Source of the DNA: Paraclostridium dentum
Lineage (GTDB): Bacteria > Bacillota > Clostridia > Peptostreptococcales > Peptostreptococcaceae
Length of the DNA: 64,000 bases
Direction: 5' to 3'
Assembly (NCBI RefSeq): GCF_012922555.1
Contig: NZ_WIPK01000001.1
Coordinates: 62,001 to 126,000, forward strand
Position numbers and translations under genes: made by a program. Below are positions 25,391 to 34,092 of this stretch, piece after piece; position 1 is the stretch's first letter; the number at the start of each line of letters is the position of its first letter. The notes under the pieces are model-generated. The model did no database searches and was not told the DNA's origin. It saw only the letters and a list, made by a program, of their open reading frames with translations.

Positions 25391-26776
25391 ATGAATAAAA
25401 AATTATTATATATAACTATAGGAATAGTTACAATTTTTATAGGGGGATGCACATCTACAAAAACGACAAATATAAGTGTATTAGCTACTACAGACTTACA
25501 TGGAATCTTACCATATGAGTTAAGTGATTATGTTGCAAATAAAAAAAGTAAAGATAAGAATATTACTTTAGTTGATGCAGGAGATTTCTTTGACTTAGGG
25601 TTTGGAGCATCTGACGATATGAATAGATATTTTGATAAACGTAGAGAAAATAGAAATATTGAAGAATACATAGAAGCACCTATAGCAAAGGAAATGAAAG
25701 ATATAGGGTATGATGCGGTAGTTCTTGGAAATCATGAATTTGTATCTAATAATAAGTTTTATCTAGACAATTTAATATCTGATTTTGAAAAACAAAAAAT
25801 AGATGTATTATCAGCAAATGCATAGAAAAATAATGGAGATAATTATACAAAACCATATGTTATAAAAAAAATAAATACGCCACAAGGTACTTTGAAATTA
25901 GGAATTTTAGGGCTTACAATAAAAGAAGTTGGAGAAGGGGATGTAGAATTAAAAGATTTACCAAATTACAACCAAGAACTGTATATGACAGATTTAGTAG
26001 AAGATGCTAAAAAATGGGTTAAGGTTATGAAAGAAAAAGACAAAGCTGATGTTATCGTAGCTGTTGCTCACACTGGAGAAAAGCCTAAAAAACCAAGACA
26101 CCCAGGAAATAGAATACAAGATTTAGCTACTCAAGTTGATGGTATAGATGCAATTGTGGCAGGGCATAACCATGTTCAAATTAAACAACATGATTATAAA
26201 AATAAAGCTGGTGAAAATGTTATAGTAACAGAACCTGGGAAACATGGGGAATGTATATCCAAGATAAATTTCAATATAGAAAAAACTAAAGATGGATGGG
26301 ATGTAGTTGATAAATCTAGCGAAATAGTCCAGTTTGAAAAAAGTAAGAAAGAATTAGAAGATATGTGTAATAATCCAGGAAATTTACATATTAAAATTAT
26401 GGATTTAAGTGAATATACTAAAGAAGTTAATATAGGTGAATTAAAACCTTTTGAATGGGATAAGGCATATGCATTTAAGATAGGAACTCCAAAAGAAGAA
26501 ATTTATAAAACTATTGGATATAAGTTCTTAAATATTGGGGAATCAGAAGTTGGAGAGTTTAATCAAGTTGCTTTTATGAAAGAAAACAAAGTAGTATGTT
26601 ACTTATATGGGAACAAAGAAATGACTGGATTTGGCATAAACTTTAATGATAATGATTTTAAAGGAAATGTTTTAGAAATTATCCCTGGGAAGAATGACAA
26701 GTTTTCAATTGATAGAAGTGAAAAAGAACCTTTATATGGACTTCCTATAGTTAACTTAAATTATGTAGGACAATAA
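25391..26776 (+). pseudogene. metallophosphoesterase lipoprotein, copy 2, interrupted by an in-frame amber codon
   Basis: Tandem paralogue of the preceding gene. One reading frame runs 25391-26776 (461 codons) except for TAG at 25823-25825. The aligned position in copy 1 is TAT (Tyr, in SANTYKSNG; here SANA-stop-KNNG), so one base change explains it. The first part (144 residues) keeps lipobox and the DLHG, VDAGDF and GNHEF motifs; the second keeps VAHTGEK and AGHNHVQ. The frame downstream is intact and conserved, so the stop is recent, read through, or a sequence error. The stretch 25970-26260 is far more similar to copy 1 than the flanks, suggesting gene conversion. Confidence 0.8.
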
Positions 26777-26785
26777 GATACTTAT

Positions 26786-26825
26786 AAAAAAGATATCGCA
26801 TATTACTTAGTGTGATATCTTTTTC
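26786..26825 (+). terminator. Rho-independent terminator after the phosphoesterase pair
   Basis: Stem AAAAAGATATCGCA pairing with TGTGATATCTTTTT (one G-U pair), ending in T-run. Confidence 0.85.
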
Positions 26826-26869
26826 TACGTTTAAGAAAATTAACCTTAATAAAAGAAAGGTGATAGAAT

Positions 26870-26914
26870 ATGATATTCAGTAGATATTGCAATTTAAAAG
26901 TAACTAGAATATAA
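26870..26914 (+). CDS. possible 14-codon peptide upstream of the SdpR-like gene
   Basis: ATG 26870 follows AAAGGTGAT with good spacing and opens a 14-codon frame (MIFSRYCNLKVTRI) ending at TAA 26912-26914. It could be a leader peptide, a gene remnant or chance. Nothing else supports it. Confidence 0.25.
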   Translation: MIFSRYCNLKVTRI

Positions 26915-26969
26915 TAAGTATATAGATATTTAACTAATTAGCTAAATATATAAAGAAAGGAATACATTT

Positions 26970-27227
26970 ATGGGAAAAGTATTTAAAGCTTTAAGTGATG
27001 AAACAAGAAGAGAAATTTTAAAACTTTTGAATAATAAGGATTTAAGTGCAGGGGAGATATCTAACCACTTTGACATGTCAAAACCATCTATATCCAAACA
27101 TTTGGATATTTTAAGAGATGCAGAACTTATAAGTTCTGAAAAGAAGGGACAGTTTGTAATTTATTCTATAAATACTTCTGTAATCCAAGAAGTTTTAGGG
27201 AATTTTTTAGATATATTTCAAAAATAA
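26970..27227 (+). CDS. sdpR: ArsR-family regulator, SdpR-like autorepressor
   Basis: 85-residue winged-helix protein: VFKALSDETRREILKLL, SAGEISNHFDMSKPSISKHL and LISSEKKGQFVIYSIN are the SdpR/ArsR core. No metal-binding cysteine motif is present, so it is not a metal sensor of the classic type. In Bacillus, SdpR represses itself and the immunity protein SdpI, which binds toxin and sequesters SdpR at the membrane. The next gene here, 19 bases downstream, is an SdpI-family protein, which supports the name by context. Confidence 0.82.
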   Translation: MGKVFKALSDETRREILKLLNNKDLSAGEISNHFDMSKPSISKHLDILRDAELISSEKKGQFVIYSINTSVIQEVLGNFLDIFQK

Positions 27228-27245
27228 TAAAGGGGGAATGTATAT

Positions 27246-27845
27246 ATGAGAAAGATTGATATTACAGGTATAGTGCTTTCTATAGCATCGTTATTAATTA
27301 TAATTTGGGGGACAATAGCACCAGAAAATAATTTGAGTTTTACTGTTGTTGTAGCACTCGCTATTATTTCAATGATAATTTTAGATATCAAAGCATCAAA
27401 GGTATCAAATTTATCAGAAGGAAATCCTAAAATTAAGACTATGAGATTTTTGAATAGACTTAGTATGTTAGTTTTTACAGGGTTTTACTTATTGACTATT
27501 ATGCCATCAACTAAGGATTTATTAAACTTAAAAAATAATGATATGGTGATAGTTACTTTGGTATCTATTCTAATTATGGTATTTGGAAACTCTGCACCCA
27601 AAATACCATTTAATAGATATTTAGGATTAAGACTTCCTTGGACTATAAGAGATGAAGATACTTGGAAATTAGCTCATAAAATTTTAGGATATATTTCTTT
27701 TCCAATAGCAATTATTATGTTTATATCAGCATTTTTCTTTAAAATAGAAACATCTTCAACTATATGCATATTATTGTGGATAATAATCCCAGGGGCGTAT
27801 TCATTTATATTTTATTATAAAAAAATGAAGGGTTTAAAAGCATAA
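27246..27845 (+). CDS. sdpI: SdpI-family membrane protein
   Basis: 199 residues with six or so membrane segments. The family signature is seen twice over: SAPKIPFNRYLGLRLPWT near 120, then DEDTWKLAHKILGYISF near 138. SdpI gives immunity to the SDP killing factor in Bacillus. No sdpABC toxin genes lie in this window, so this is an orphan immunity/regulator pair, perhaps protecting against peptide toxins of neighbours. AAGGGGG precedes ATG 27246. Confidence 0.85.
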   Translation: MRKIDITGIVLSIASLLIIIWGTIAPENNLSFTVVVALAIISMIILDIKASKVSNLSEGNPKIKTMRFLNRLSMLVFTGFYLLTIMPSTKDLLNLKNNDMVIVTLVSILIMVFGNSAPKIPFNRYLGLRLPWTIRDEDTWKLAHKILGYISFPIAIIMFISAFFFKIETSSTICILLWIIIPGAYSFIFYYKKMKGLKA

Positions 27846-27878
27846 AAAATACCTATTAAATTTGATAGGTATTTTTTA
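27844..27878 (+). terminator. Rho-independent terminator after sdpI
   Basis: 13-bp stem AAAAAATACCTAT pairing with ATAGGTATTTTTT, T-rich tail; overlaps the stop codon. Confidence 0.88.
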
Positions 27879-28017
27879 TATTTTTGATTTAAATAAATTG
27901 TTGATATAGGTTAATATATTAAGATGAGTACAAAAATTTGCATGAAAAATGTGCGTATATTTTGTCTTTTGTGCAAAAATAAAAAGTTATATAATGAACT
28001 TAAGAAAGGAAGAACAT

Positions 28018-30033
28018 ATGAAACTTAATAAAAGACTAGAAGATATATTAGATATACTTATGAATCATGAATATGTAAAAATTGAAAAAATAGTTAAGTT
28101 ATTAAATATTTCTAGAAGAACAGTTTATTACGATATTTCAAAAATTAATGATCATATAAAAAAATATAATTTAGAAATATCGAATGTAAGAAACTTAGGT
28201 TATCATATAACATCAGAAGATAAAGATAAGATAAGAAAGGTGCTTAAGTACTCTAAAGATGATTATATATTATCTTCAGAAGAAAGATGCATAAGTATAA
28301 TAATCGATTTATTTTTATCTTTAGAAAAATTAACAATAGAAAGATATTGTAACAAGCTTTTAGTAAGCAGAAACACTGTTTTAAACGATATCAAAAATGT
28401 TAGAGAATATATAAGTAAATATAAATTAGAATTAGAAGCTAAAAATGGATATAAGTTAGTTGGAAGCAATAATTCTAAAAGATATCTATTTATAAATTTA
28501 TACAATGAATACAATTATTTTTTCGATGAATACGGGTATATGCAAGTATTTGAAGATATAAAGTCTTTAATGAAAGAAGAAGATTTAAATATTTTAAAAA
28601 ATACTAACGCAAATTATATACTTATGTATTTATCAATTTTTTATAAAAACTATTATATCAAAAATAAATATACTATAACTTTTAAAAATGAAGATAAGAA
28701 TTTCTTAGATGGTCTGGAGTATCACAAAGAGGTTAAAAGATTATTAAATATAATTAGAAAAGTCCTAAAAAATGATATTGATGAAGATGAAGTATATTAT
28801 ATACAAACGTTTTTTACAAAAGATGAAGATATAAGAAACTATTTTTATCAAAATGAACTTAATAGTAAATATATTCTTCCTGTTAATATGATGGTAAAAG
28901 AGTTTGAAAAGATTTCTTGTATATCAATAGAAGATTATGATGTGTTATCTAAAAATATATTAAACCATCTTATACCTTCTATATTTAAAATAAGGTATGG
29001 AATTTACTACTTAAACTTAATAAAAAGTGAAGTAAAGCAAAAGTATAAATCAATATATCAATTTACAAAACAAGTTGTAAAAACTATTGAGAAAAACTTA
29101 GATATATATTTAAATGATGATGAGATAGCATATATAGCTATGTACTTTGGAGGATATAGTTCAAAAATGGGAGTTGAAATTAAAATTCCTAAAATTGTTA
29201 TAGTATGTAATTCAGGCATGGCAACCTCACAGCTTCTTAAAAATCAGATAGAGCAGTTATTTGATTTGATAGAAATTCAAGATATATTGTCCCTGAAGAA
29301 TTTTGAAAATTATGAAAAGTACTATGATTTTGCTATAACTACTGTTGATTTAAACCAAAAACAAGCTATAAAGGTAAATCCTATCCTTACAGATTTAGAT
29401 AAGCAAAATTTACTTTCTCAAATATCAAATACGCAATCTGTATTTAATTTTGAACAAGAATTTATAAATAAAATTATAAATGGAGTAGAAAAATACGCAA
29501 CTATTTCAAATAAGGAAAAGCTAAGAGAAGAAATTAAAAACATTGTAATTTCTTCTAGAGAAAAAGGAAAAAGCTATAAAGCAACATTAAGAGAACTTCT
29601 AAATGAGGATACTATTTATTTAAACCAAGAAGCAACAAATTGGGAAGACGCAATAAGAGTTAGTGCGAATCCACTAAAGGATTTAGGATATATTAAAGAT
29701 TCTTATATACAAGCTATGATAGAAAATGTAAGAAAATTAGGCCCATATATAGTTATAGCTCCAAAGGTTGCGATGCCACATGCAAGGCCAGAAGATGGAG
29801 TAAATAAAGTTAGCATGACTCTTACAACATTTAAAGAAGAAATTTATTTTTCTGGGAAAGAGCAACATAAAGTTAAGATTTTCATAAGTTTAGCTCCAAA
29901 AGATAATCAAACACATATAAAAGCACTTGCTTGTCTGACTAAAATGCTTAGTAAAAAAGAAAATATAGATAAAATTTTAAATAGTAAAAATAAAAATGAA
30001 GTTTTAGAAGTTATAAATAAATACTCAAGATAA
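28018..30033 (+). CDS. PRD-domain transcriptional activator with EIIB- and EIIA-like domains (BglG/MtlR type)
   Basis: Regulator of 671 residues controlled by PTS phosphorylation. ATG 28018 is chosen for AAAGGAAG just upstream. Order: N-terminal HTH (EDILDILMNHEYVKIEKIVKLLNISRRTVYYDI in blocks, about 5-45), a second HTH near 105-130, two PRD domains (about 185-390), an EIIB-like domain with VCNSGMATSQLL and Cys397, and a C-terminal EIIA domain with VAMPHARPEDG and His588. It lies 17 bases before ascorbate-type PTS genes and probably activates them, as MtlR or UlaR-type activators do. Confidence 0.88.
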   Translation: MKLNKRLEDILDILMNHEYVKIEKIVKLLNISRRTVYYDISKINDHIKKYNLEISNVRNLGYHITSEDKDKIRKVLKYSKDDYILSSEERCISIIIDLFLSLEKLTIERYCNKLLVSRNTVLNDIKNVREYISKYKLELEAKNGYKLVGSNNSKRYLFINLYNEYNYFFDEYGYMQVFEDIKSLMKEEDLNILKNTNANYILMYLSIFYKNYYIKNKYTITFKNEDKNFLDGLEYHKEVKRLLNIIRKVLKNDIDEDEVYYIQTFFTKDEDIRNYFYQNELNSKYILPVNMMVKEFEKISCISIEDYDVLSKNILNHLIPSIFKIRYGIYYLNLIKSEVKQKYKSIYQFTKQVVKTIEKNLDIYLNDDEIAYIAMYFGGYSSKMGVEIKIPKIVIVCNSGMATSQLLKNQIEQLFDLIEIQDILSLKNFENYEKYYDFAITTVDLNQKQAIKVNPILTDLDKQNLLSQISNTQSVFNFEQEFINKIINGVEKYATISNKEKLREEIKNIVISSREKGKSYKATLRELLNEDTIYLNQEATNWEDAIRVSANPLKDLGYIKDSYIQAMIENVRKLGPYIVIAPKVAMPHARPEDGVNKVSMTLTTFKEEIYFSGKEQHKVKIFISLAPKDNQTHIKALACLTKMLSKKENIDKILNSKNKNEVLEVINKYSR

Positions 30034-30050
30034 GCAAGGGGGGGTAAGAG

Positions 30051-30452
30051 ATGATAGTTAAAGTTTTAGACAATGTAAATGACTATAAAGAAGCTATCAA
30101 AATTACTTGTGATATTTTACAAAAAAGGGATTCAATAAATGGTTCTTATTATGAAGCAATACTAAATAAAATTGATGAATTTGGATCATATTTTTGCATA
30201 GCACCTAAAATTGCAATGCCGCATGCAAGACCAGAAGATGGAGCATTAAAAACAGATTTATGTTTATTGAAGCTAAATAAGCCAGTAGATTTTTTAGGTA
30301 AAGAAGTTAGTTTATTTTTCACTTTAAGTGCAGTTGATAGTAGCTCACATCTAGAAATTATGCAAAAGGTTGCTAAAGTATGTATGGATCAAAATAAATT
30401 AAATACAATATTAAATTTAAATAATGAAAAAGAGATAATGGGGGTAATGTAG
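30051..30452 (+). CDS. ulaC: PTS sugar transporter EIIA component (ascorbate/galactitol type)
   Basis: Cytosolic phosphocarrier, 133 residues. The phosphorylated His58 lies in KIAMPHARPEDGALK, the typical fructose/mannitol/ascorbate EIIA motif. It takes phosphate from HPr and passes it to the EIIB encoded next. AAGGGGGGG precedes ATG 30051. The same motif also occurs at the end of the upstream regulator. The ascorbate name comes from the EIIC type. Confidence 0.85.
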   Translation: MIVKVLDNVNDYKEAIKITCDILQKRDSINGSYYEAILNKIDEFGSYFCIAPKIAMPHARPEDGALKTDLCLLKLNKPVDFLGKEVSLFFTLSAVDSSSHLEIMQKVAKVCMDQNKLNTILNLNNEKEIMGVM

Positions 30453-30453
30453 T

Positions 30454-30726
30454 ATGAATAGAATAATGGCAGTTTGTGGATCAGGATTAGGATCAAGTTT
30501 TATGGTAGAGATGAATGTTAATGAAGTATTAAGTGAATTAGGATTAAGTGGATATGAAGTTTCTCATAGTTCTTTAGCAGATGCAACAGCTGATCAAGCA
30601 GATATATTTATAACAGCAAGAGACTTAGAAGATAGTGCATCTCACTTACCAAATTTAATAGTTTTAGATGCGTTATTTGACAAAGATGAATTAAAAGCTA
30701 AATTACAAGAAAAATTAGGTTGCTAG
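30454..30726 (+). CDS. ulaB: PTS sugar transporter EIIB component (ascorbate type)
   Basis: 90-residue phosphocarrier with the P-loop Cys8 in MAVCGSGLGSSFMVEMNV. The pattern CGSGLGSS is typical of the lactose/ascorbate EIIB family. It accepts phosphate from EIIA and phosphorylates the substrate during uptake by EIIC. One base separates it from the EIIA stop. Confidence 0.88.
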   Translation: MNRIMAVCGSGLGSSFMVEMNVNEVLSELGLSGYEVSHSSLADATADQADIFITARDLEDSASHLPNLIVLDALFDKDELKAKLQEKLGC

Positions 30727-30753
30727 AACCTAAATAAAGAGGGGGCATCATAG

Positions 30754-32118
30754 ATGAGTGGTTTTTTAAAAGTAACTATCGACTTTTTATCTGAGCCATC
30801 AGTGCTTGTAGGATTTATAGTTTTAGTAGGACTTTTATTACAAAAGAAGCCTATTGAAGATATAATAAAAGGAACTTTAAAGGCTATGGTTGGATTTGTT
30901 GTAATAGCAGCTTCAGCAGGTATAATAGCAGGTTCATTAGAACCATTTGGTAAAATGTTTGAATATGGATTTAATGTAAGTGGAGTTATACCTAATAATG
31001 AGGCAGTAGTTGCACTTGCTATGGATAAATTCGGTACAGCTACAGCGCTTATAATGACATTTGGTATGATAGTAAATATTCTTATAGCTAGATTTACGAA
31101 ATTTAAATATATATTTTTAACAGGACATCATACATTATTTATGGCTTGTATGATAGCTGTTATATTAATATCAGGTGGAATGAGTGGAGCTCACTTAATA
31201 TTTACGGGTTCACTTGCACTAGGACTTTTAATGGTAATTTCTCCTGCTATATGTCAACCTTTCATGAAAAAGATAACTAAAAATGACTCAGTAGCACTTG
31301 GTCACTTTTCATCAGTTGGATATGCGATATCTGCATCAATAGGAAAGGCTGTTGGAAAAAATTCAAAATCAACAGAGGAAATGAAAGTTCCTAAGTCTCT
31401 AAGTTTCTTAAGAGATTCAGCAGTTTCTATATCAATAACTATGTTAATTCTATATATAGTAGTTGCACTTGTTGCAGGGCCTAAGTTTATTGAATCAGAG
31501 TTATCAGGTGGTAAAAACTTTATAGTATTTTCAATGATACAAGCATTAACTTTTGCAGCAGGATTTATATTAATCCAAAATGGAGTTAGATTAGTTTTAA
31601 ATGAAATAGTGCCTGCGTTTAAAGGAATAGCTAGCAAACTAGTGCCTAATTCAAAACCAGCACTTGATTGCCCTATAGTTTTCCCTTATGCACCAAATGC
31701 AGTATTAATAGGATTTTTAAGTTCATTCATCGGAGGTATAGTTTCGATGTTAGCTCTTGCAGCAGCAGGACTTGTAATAATAATACCAGGGGTTGTGCCT
31801 CACTTCTTCACAGGAGCTACAGCAGGAGTATTTGGAAACTCAACAGGTGGTAGAAAAGGAGCTGTAATTGGAGCTTTTGTAAATGGAGTAATAATATCAC
31901 TATTACCAGTAGCATTACTTCCTGTACTTGGTAGTTTAGGAGTTGCAAACTCTACTTTCTCAGATGGAGATTTTGGAGTAGCTGGAATATTCTTAGGTAA
32001 GGTACAAGCTTTAGTTGGAGGATATGGACTTACAGCAGTGCTTTTAGGAATACTTGCAATACTAGTTATTTTAACAGTTAGTTCTAATAAAAATAAATCA
32101 TCAAAAATAGAAAATTAA
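30754..32118 (+). CDS. ulaA: PTS ascorbate-type transporter EIIC component
   Basis: Membrane channel of the UlaA/SgaT family, 454 residues with about 11 membrane helices. Recognisable stretches include VGFIVLVGLLLQKKP near 19, KGTLKAMVGFVVI near 37, TGHHTLFMACMI near 123 and FSTGATAGVFGNSTGGRKGA-like sequence near 352-371. GAGGGGG lies eight bases before ATG 30754. L-ascorbate is the family's known substrate, but related pentitol-like substrates are possible because the ascorbate catabolic genes (ulaDEF) are not in the operon. Confidence 0.88.
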   Translation: MSGFLKVTIDFLSEPSVLVGFIVLVGLLLQKKPIEDIIKGTLKAMVGFVVIAASAGIIAGSLEPFGKMFEYGFNVSGVIPNNEAVVALAMDKFGTATALIMTFGMIVNILIARFTKFKYIFLTGHHTLFMACMIAVILISGGMSGAHLIFTGSLALGLLMVISPAICQPFMKKITKNDSVALGHFSSVGYAISASIGKAVGKNSKSTEEMKVPKSLSFLRDSAVSISITMLILYIVVALVAGPKFIESELSGGKNFIVFSMIQALTFAAGFILIQNGVRLVLNEIVPAFKGIASKLVPNSKPALDCPIVFPYAPNAVLIGFLSSFIGGIVSMLALAAAGLVIIIPGVVPHFFTGATAGVFGNSTGGRKGAVIGAFVNGVIISLLPVALLPVLGSLGVANSTFSDGDFGVAGIFLGKVQALVGGYGLTAVLLGILAILVILTVSSNKNKSSKIEN

Positions 32119-32162
32119 TTAAAAAGCCTACTAAAAGAAACTTTCTTTTAGTAGGCTTTTTA
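32119..32162. terminator. bidirectional terminator between ulaA and fetB
   Basis: 18- to 20-bp stem AAAAAGCCTACTAAAAGAAA pairing with TTTCTTTTAGTAGGCTTTTT, with A-run and T-run on both flanks, between converging genes. Confidence 0.92.
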
Positions 32163-32178
32163 AAAATAAAAATTATAT

Positions 32179-32925
32179 TTAAATTTGTACTTGTTTTCTT
32201 TCATTAAAAAAGCTTTTATATGCAATATATGTAGCCATTATACTAGAAATTGATGTTGAAGCTAAAATCATAAATGTAACCATTATTTGAAACTTTATAG
32301 CTATAAGTGGAGATGTACCACCTAAAATTAATCCGGTCATCATTCCAGGAAGCGAAACTATTCCTAATGTTTTAGCAGAATCTATAGATGGAAGCATTGA
32401 AGTTTTAACACTATCTCTTATTATTTCTTTTGAAGCTGAATAAATATCACTTCCTAAAGAAAGTTTTACTTCTACCTCATTAAGTCTAGTTTTAAAACTA
32501 TTGCTAAGATTTCTATAACTAAGCCCTATAGCAACCATAGAGTTACTAATAACCATTCCTGCAACTGGAATTATTTGATTTGGAACGAACTTAATAGCGC
32601 CTGATAAAACTAGTATTGTTAATGTTATAGAGCTTCCAACAATTAAAGATATGAACGATACAAAGACTACATTCTTTATTTCCTTACCTCTTTTTTTAGT
32701 ATTTAAAGCAGCTATAAACGTCATTATAAGTAATATAATAATTGTAAATGCAGAGTTTTTTAAATTAAAAACATACTCTAATATGTAACCTACTAATATA
32801 AGTTGAATTATAGCTCTTATCATACTTATAATAATTTCTTTTTCAAGTTTTAAATCTTCTTTATATGAAATAAATATAGGAATTGCAATAAGTGCAGATG
32901 CTATAATAAGTGATATTGTATTCAT
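32179..32925 (-). CDS. fetB: iron export ABC transporter permease FetB (UPF0014)
   Basis: Membrane subunit, 248 residues, about seven helices. Family stretches are IRAIIQLILVGYILEYVF near 36, IPVAGMVISNSMVAIGLSYR near 118 and SLPGMMTGLILGGTSPLIAIKFQ near 189. In E. coli FetAB exports iron and protects from oxidative stress. Its start overlaps the fetA stop by one base (TAATG). Confidence 0.9.
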   Translation of the reverse strand: MNTISLIIASALIAIPIFISYKEDLKLEKEIIISMIRAIIQLILVGYILEYVFNLKNSAFTIIILLIMTFIAALNTKKRGKEIKNVVFVSFISLIVGSSITLTILVLSGAIKFVPNQIIPVAGMVISNSMVAIGLSYRNLSNSFKTRLNEVEVKLSLGSDIYSASKEIIRDSVKTSMLPSIDSAKTLGIVSLPGMMTGLILGGTSPLIAIKFQIMVTFMILASTSISSIMATYIAYKSFFNERKQVQI

Positions 32926-33581
32926 TATCTTAAGTCCTCCTCAGTACAAATTTGGCCTTGATCCATTTGAATTCTTTTATTAAATATAGACTCACTTTGT
33001 TCTAAACTGTGAGTAACCCAAATAACAGTAATTCCATTATCGTTCATTTCTTTTATTAAAGACTCAACTATTTTAGCGTTCTCTTTATCTAATGCAGATG
33101 TAACTTCATCTAACAATAATATATCGGGTGTAAACATTAGGTTTCTTATAAGTGCAACTCTTTGCTTTTCTCCACCAGATAAAGCATTTATATCTTTATG
33201 TAGATAGTCTGAATCTAAATTTAATTTCTTCATAAATTGAAGGATTCTGTGTTCATCGATTTCTTTTTTTCTAATAATAAACGGATATGAAAGATTATCG
33301 AATACTGATTTACCAAAAAGATAAGGGATTTGAACACAGTAGCTAATTTTTTTTCTAAGTTCTATGGGATCATAATCTAGATAATTTTTTTCTTCAAAAA
33401 ATATTTCCCCATTTGTAGGACTTATTAAGTCTGAACAGATTTTAAGAAGTGTACTTTTACCACTTCCTGAAGAGCCTATTATAGATACACAATCGCCTTT
33501 TTCTATATTTAAATTTACAGAATCTAGTATCTGTGTATTGTCTGAAATATATCTTATGTCTTTTAGTCTGAGTATACTCAA
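32925..33581 (-). CDS. fetA: iron export ABC transporter ATP-binding protein FetA
   Basis: 218-residue ATPase: Walker A GSSGSGKSTLLK near 36, signature LSGGEKQRVALIRNLMF near 128, Walker B ILLLDEVTSALD near 152, switch His in WVTHSLEQ near 184. TTG start at 33581 has AAGGAGGTG upstream; the adjacent TTG five bases earlier runs into a stop. It pairs with FetB-type permease, which distinguishes it from generic ABC ATPases. Confidence 0.88.
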   Translation of the reverse strand: MSILRLKDIRYISDNTQILDSVNLNIEKGDCVSIIGSSGSGKSTLLKICSDLISPTNGEIFFEEKNYLDYDPIELRKKISYCVQIPYLFGKSVFDNLSYPFIIRKKEIDEHRILQFMKKLNLDSDYLHKDINALSGGEKQRVALIRNLMFTPDILLLDEVTSALDKENAKIVESLIKEMNDNGITVIWVTHSLEQSESIFNKRIQMDQGQICTEEDLR

Positions 33582-33650
33582 CTCAACACCTCCTTAAGTA
33601 GTTGCATTTTATATAATTAAAATGATAATATATATTATAATGTCTAAAAT

Positions 33651-33680
33651 CGATATCGAAATGCGATATTAAGCCGATAT
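33651..33680. promoter_or_regulatory. three CGATAT repeats between fetA and padR, candidate operator
   Basis: CGATAT occurs at 33651-33656, 33664-33669 and 33675-33680, once as the palindrome ATCGATATCGA, in a divergent promoter region. The short spacing to the padR start (26 bases) suits autoregulation by that repressor. A sequence-based guess. Confidence 0.4.
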
Positions 33681-33705
33681 GATTATATAACATATGGAGG
33701 TAATA

Positions 33706-34011
33706 ATGCAAGAACAAATACTAAGAAAAATATTTCTAGGCTTTATACATATTCATATACTTCATCATGCAAAAAAGGAACCTTTTTATGGCTCATGGAT
33801 GATAGAAGAACTAAAAACGCATGGATATGATATAAGTCCAGGAACACTGTATCCTATACTTAAAGCAATGGAACAATCAAACTTATTAGATAAAGAAGAA
33901 ATAGTAGTAGGTGGTAAAATTAGAAAATACTATAAGATTACACCTGATGGAGAACTTGTACTAAAAGAATCTAAGATAAAAGCTAAAGAACTTTTTAAAG
34001 AACTTGAATAA
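33706..34011 (+). CDS. PadR-family transcriptional regulator
   Basis: 101-residue winged-helix repressor. ATG 33706 is chosen because GGAGG (33696-33700) overlaps the earlier in-frame ATG. Core motifs: HILHHAKKEPFYGSWMIEEL, ISPGTLYPILKAMEQSNLL, GGKIRKYYKITPDGE. It is divergent from fetAB with a 124-base spacer, so fetAB or itself may be its target. No membrane partner gene follows. Confidence 0.9.
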   Translation: MQEQILRKIFLGFIHIHILHHAKKEPFYGSWMIEELKTHGYDISPGTLYPILKAMEQSNLLDKEEIVVGGKIRKYYKITPDGELVLKESKIKAKELFKELE

Positions 34012-34092
34012 TTTAGTATGACTTTTATTGTAAATATAGAGTAGATTATATACTATTTAAAATATATATTAAGTTAAGGGGGATGTTGGGGA

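Noticed and set aside
25811-25840. Pyrrolysine or other recoding at the amber codon
   Set aside because: No sign of a pyrrolysine system in the window, and the homologous position is a plain Tyr codon one base away. Point mutation is simpler.
28018-32118. Complete L-ascorbate degradation operon
   Set aside because: Only regulator and EIIA/B/C are present; the ulaD/E/F/G enzyme genes are not in the window, so the substrate stays open.
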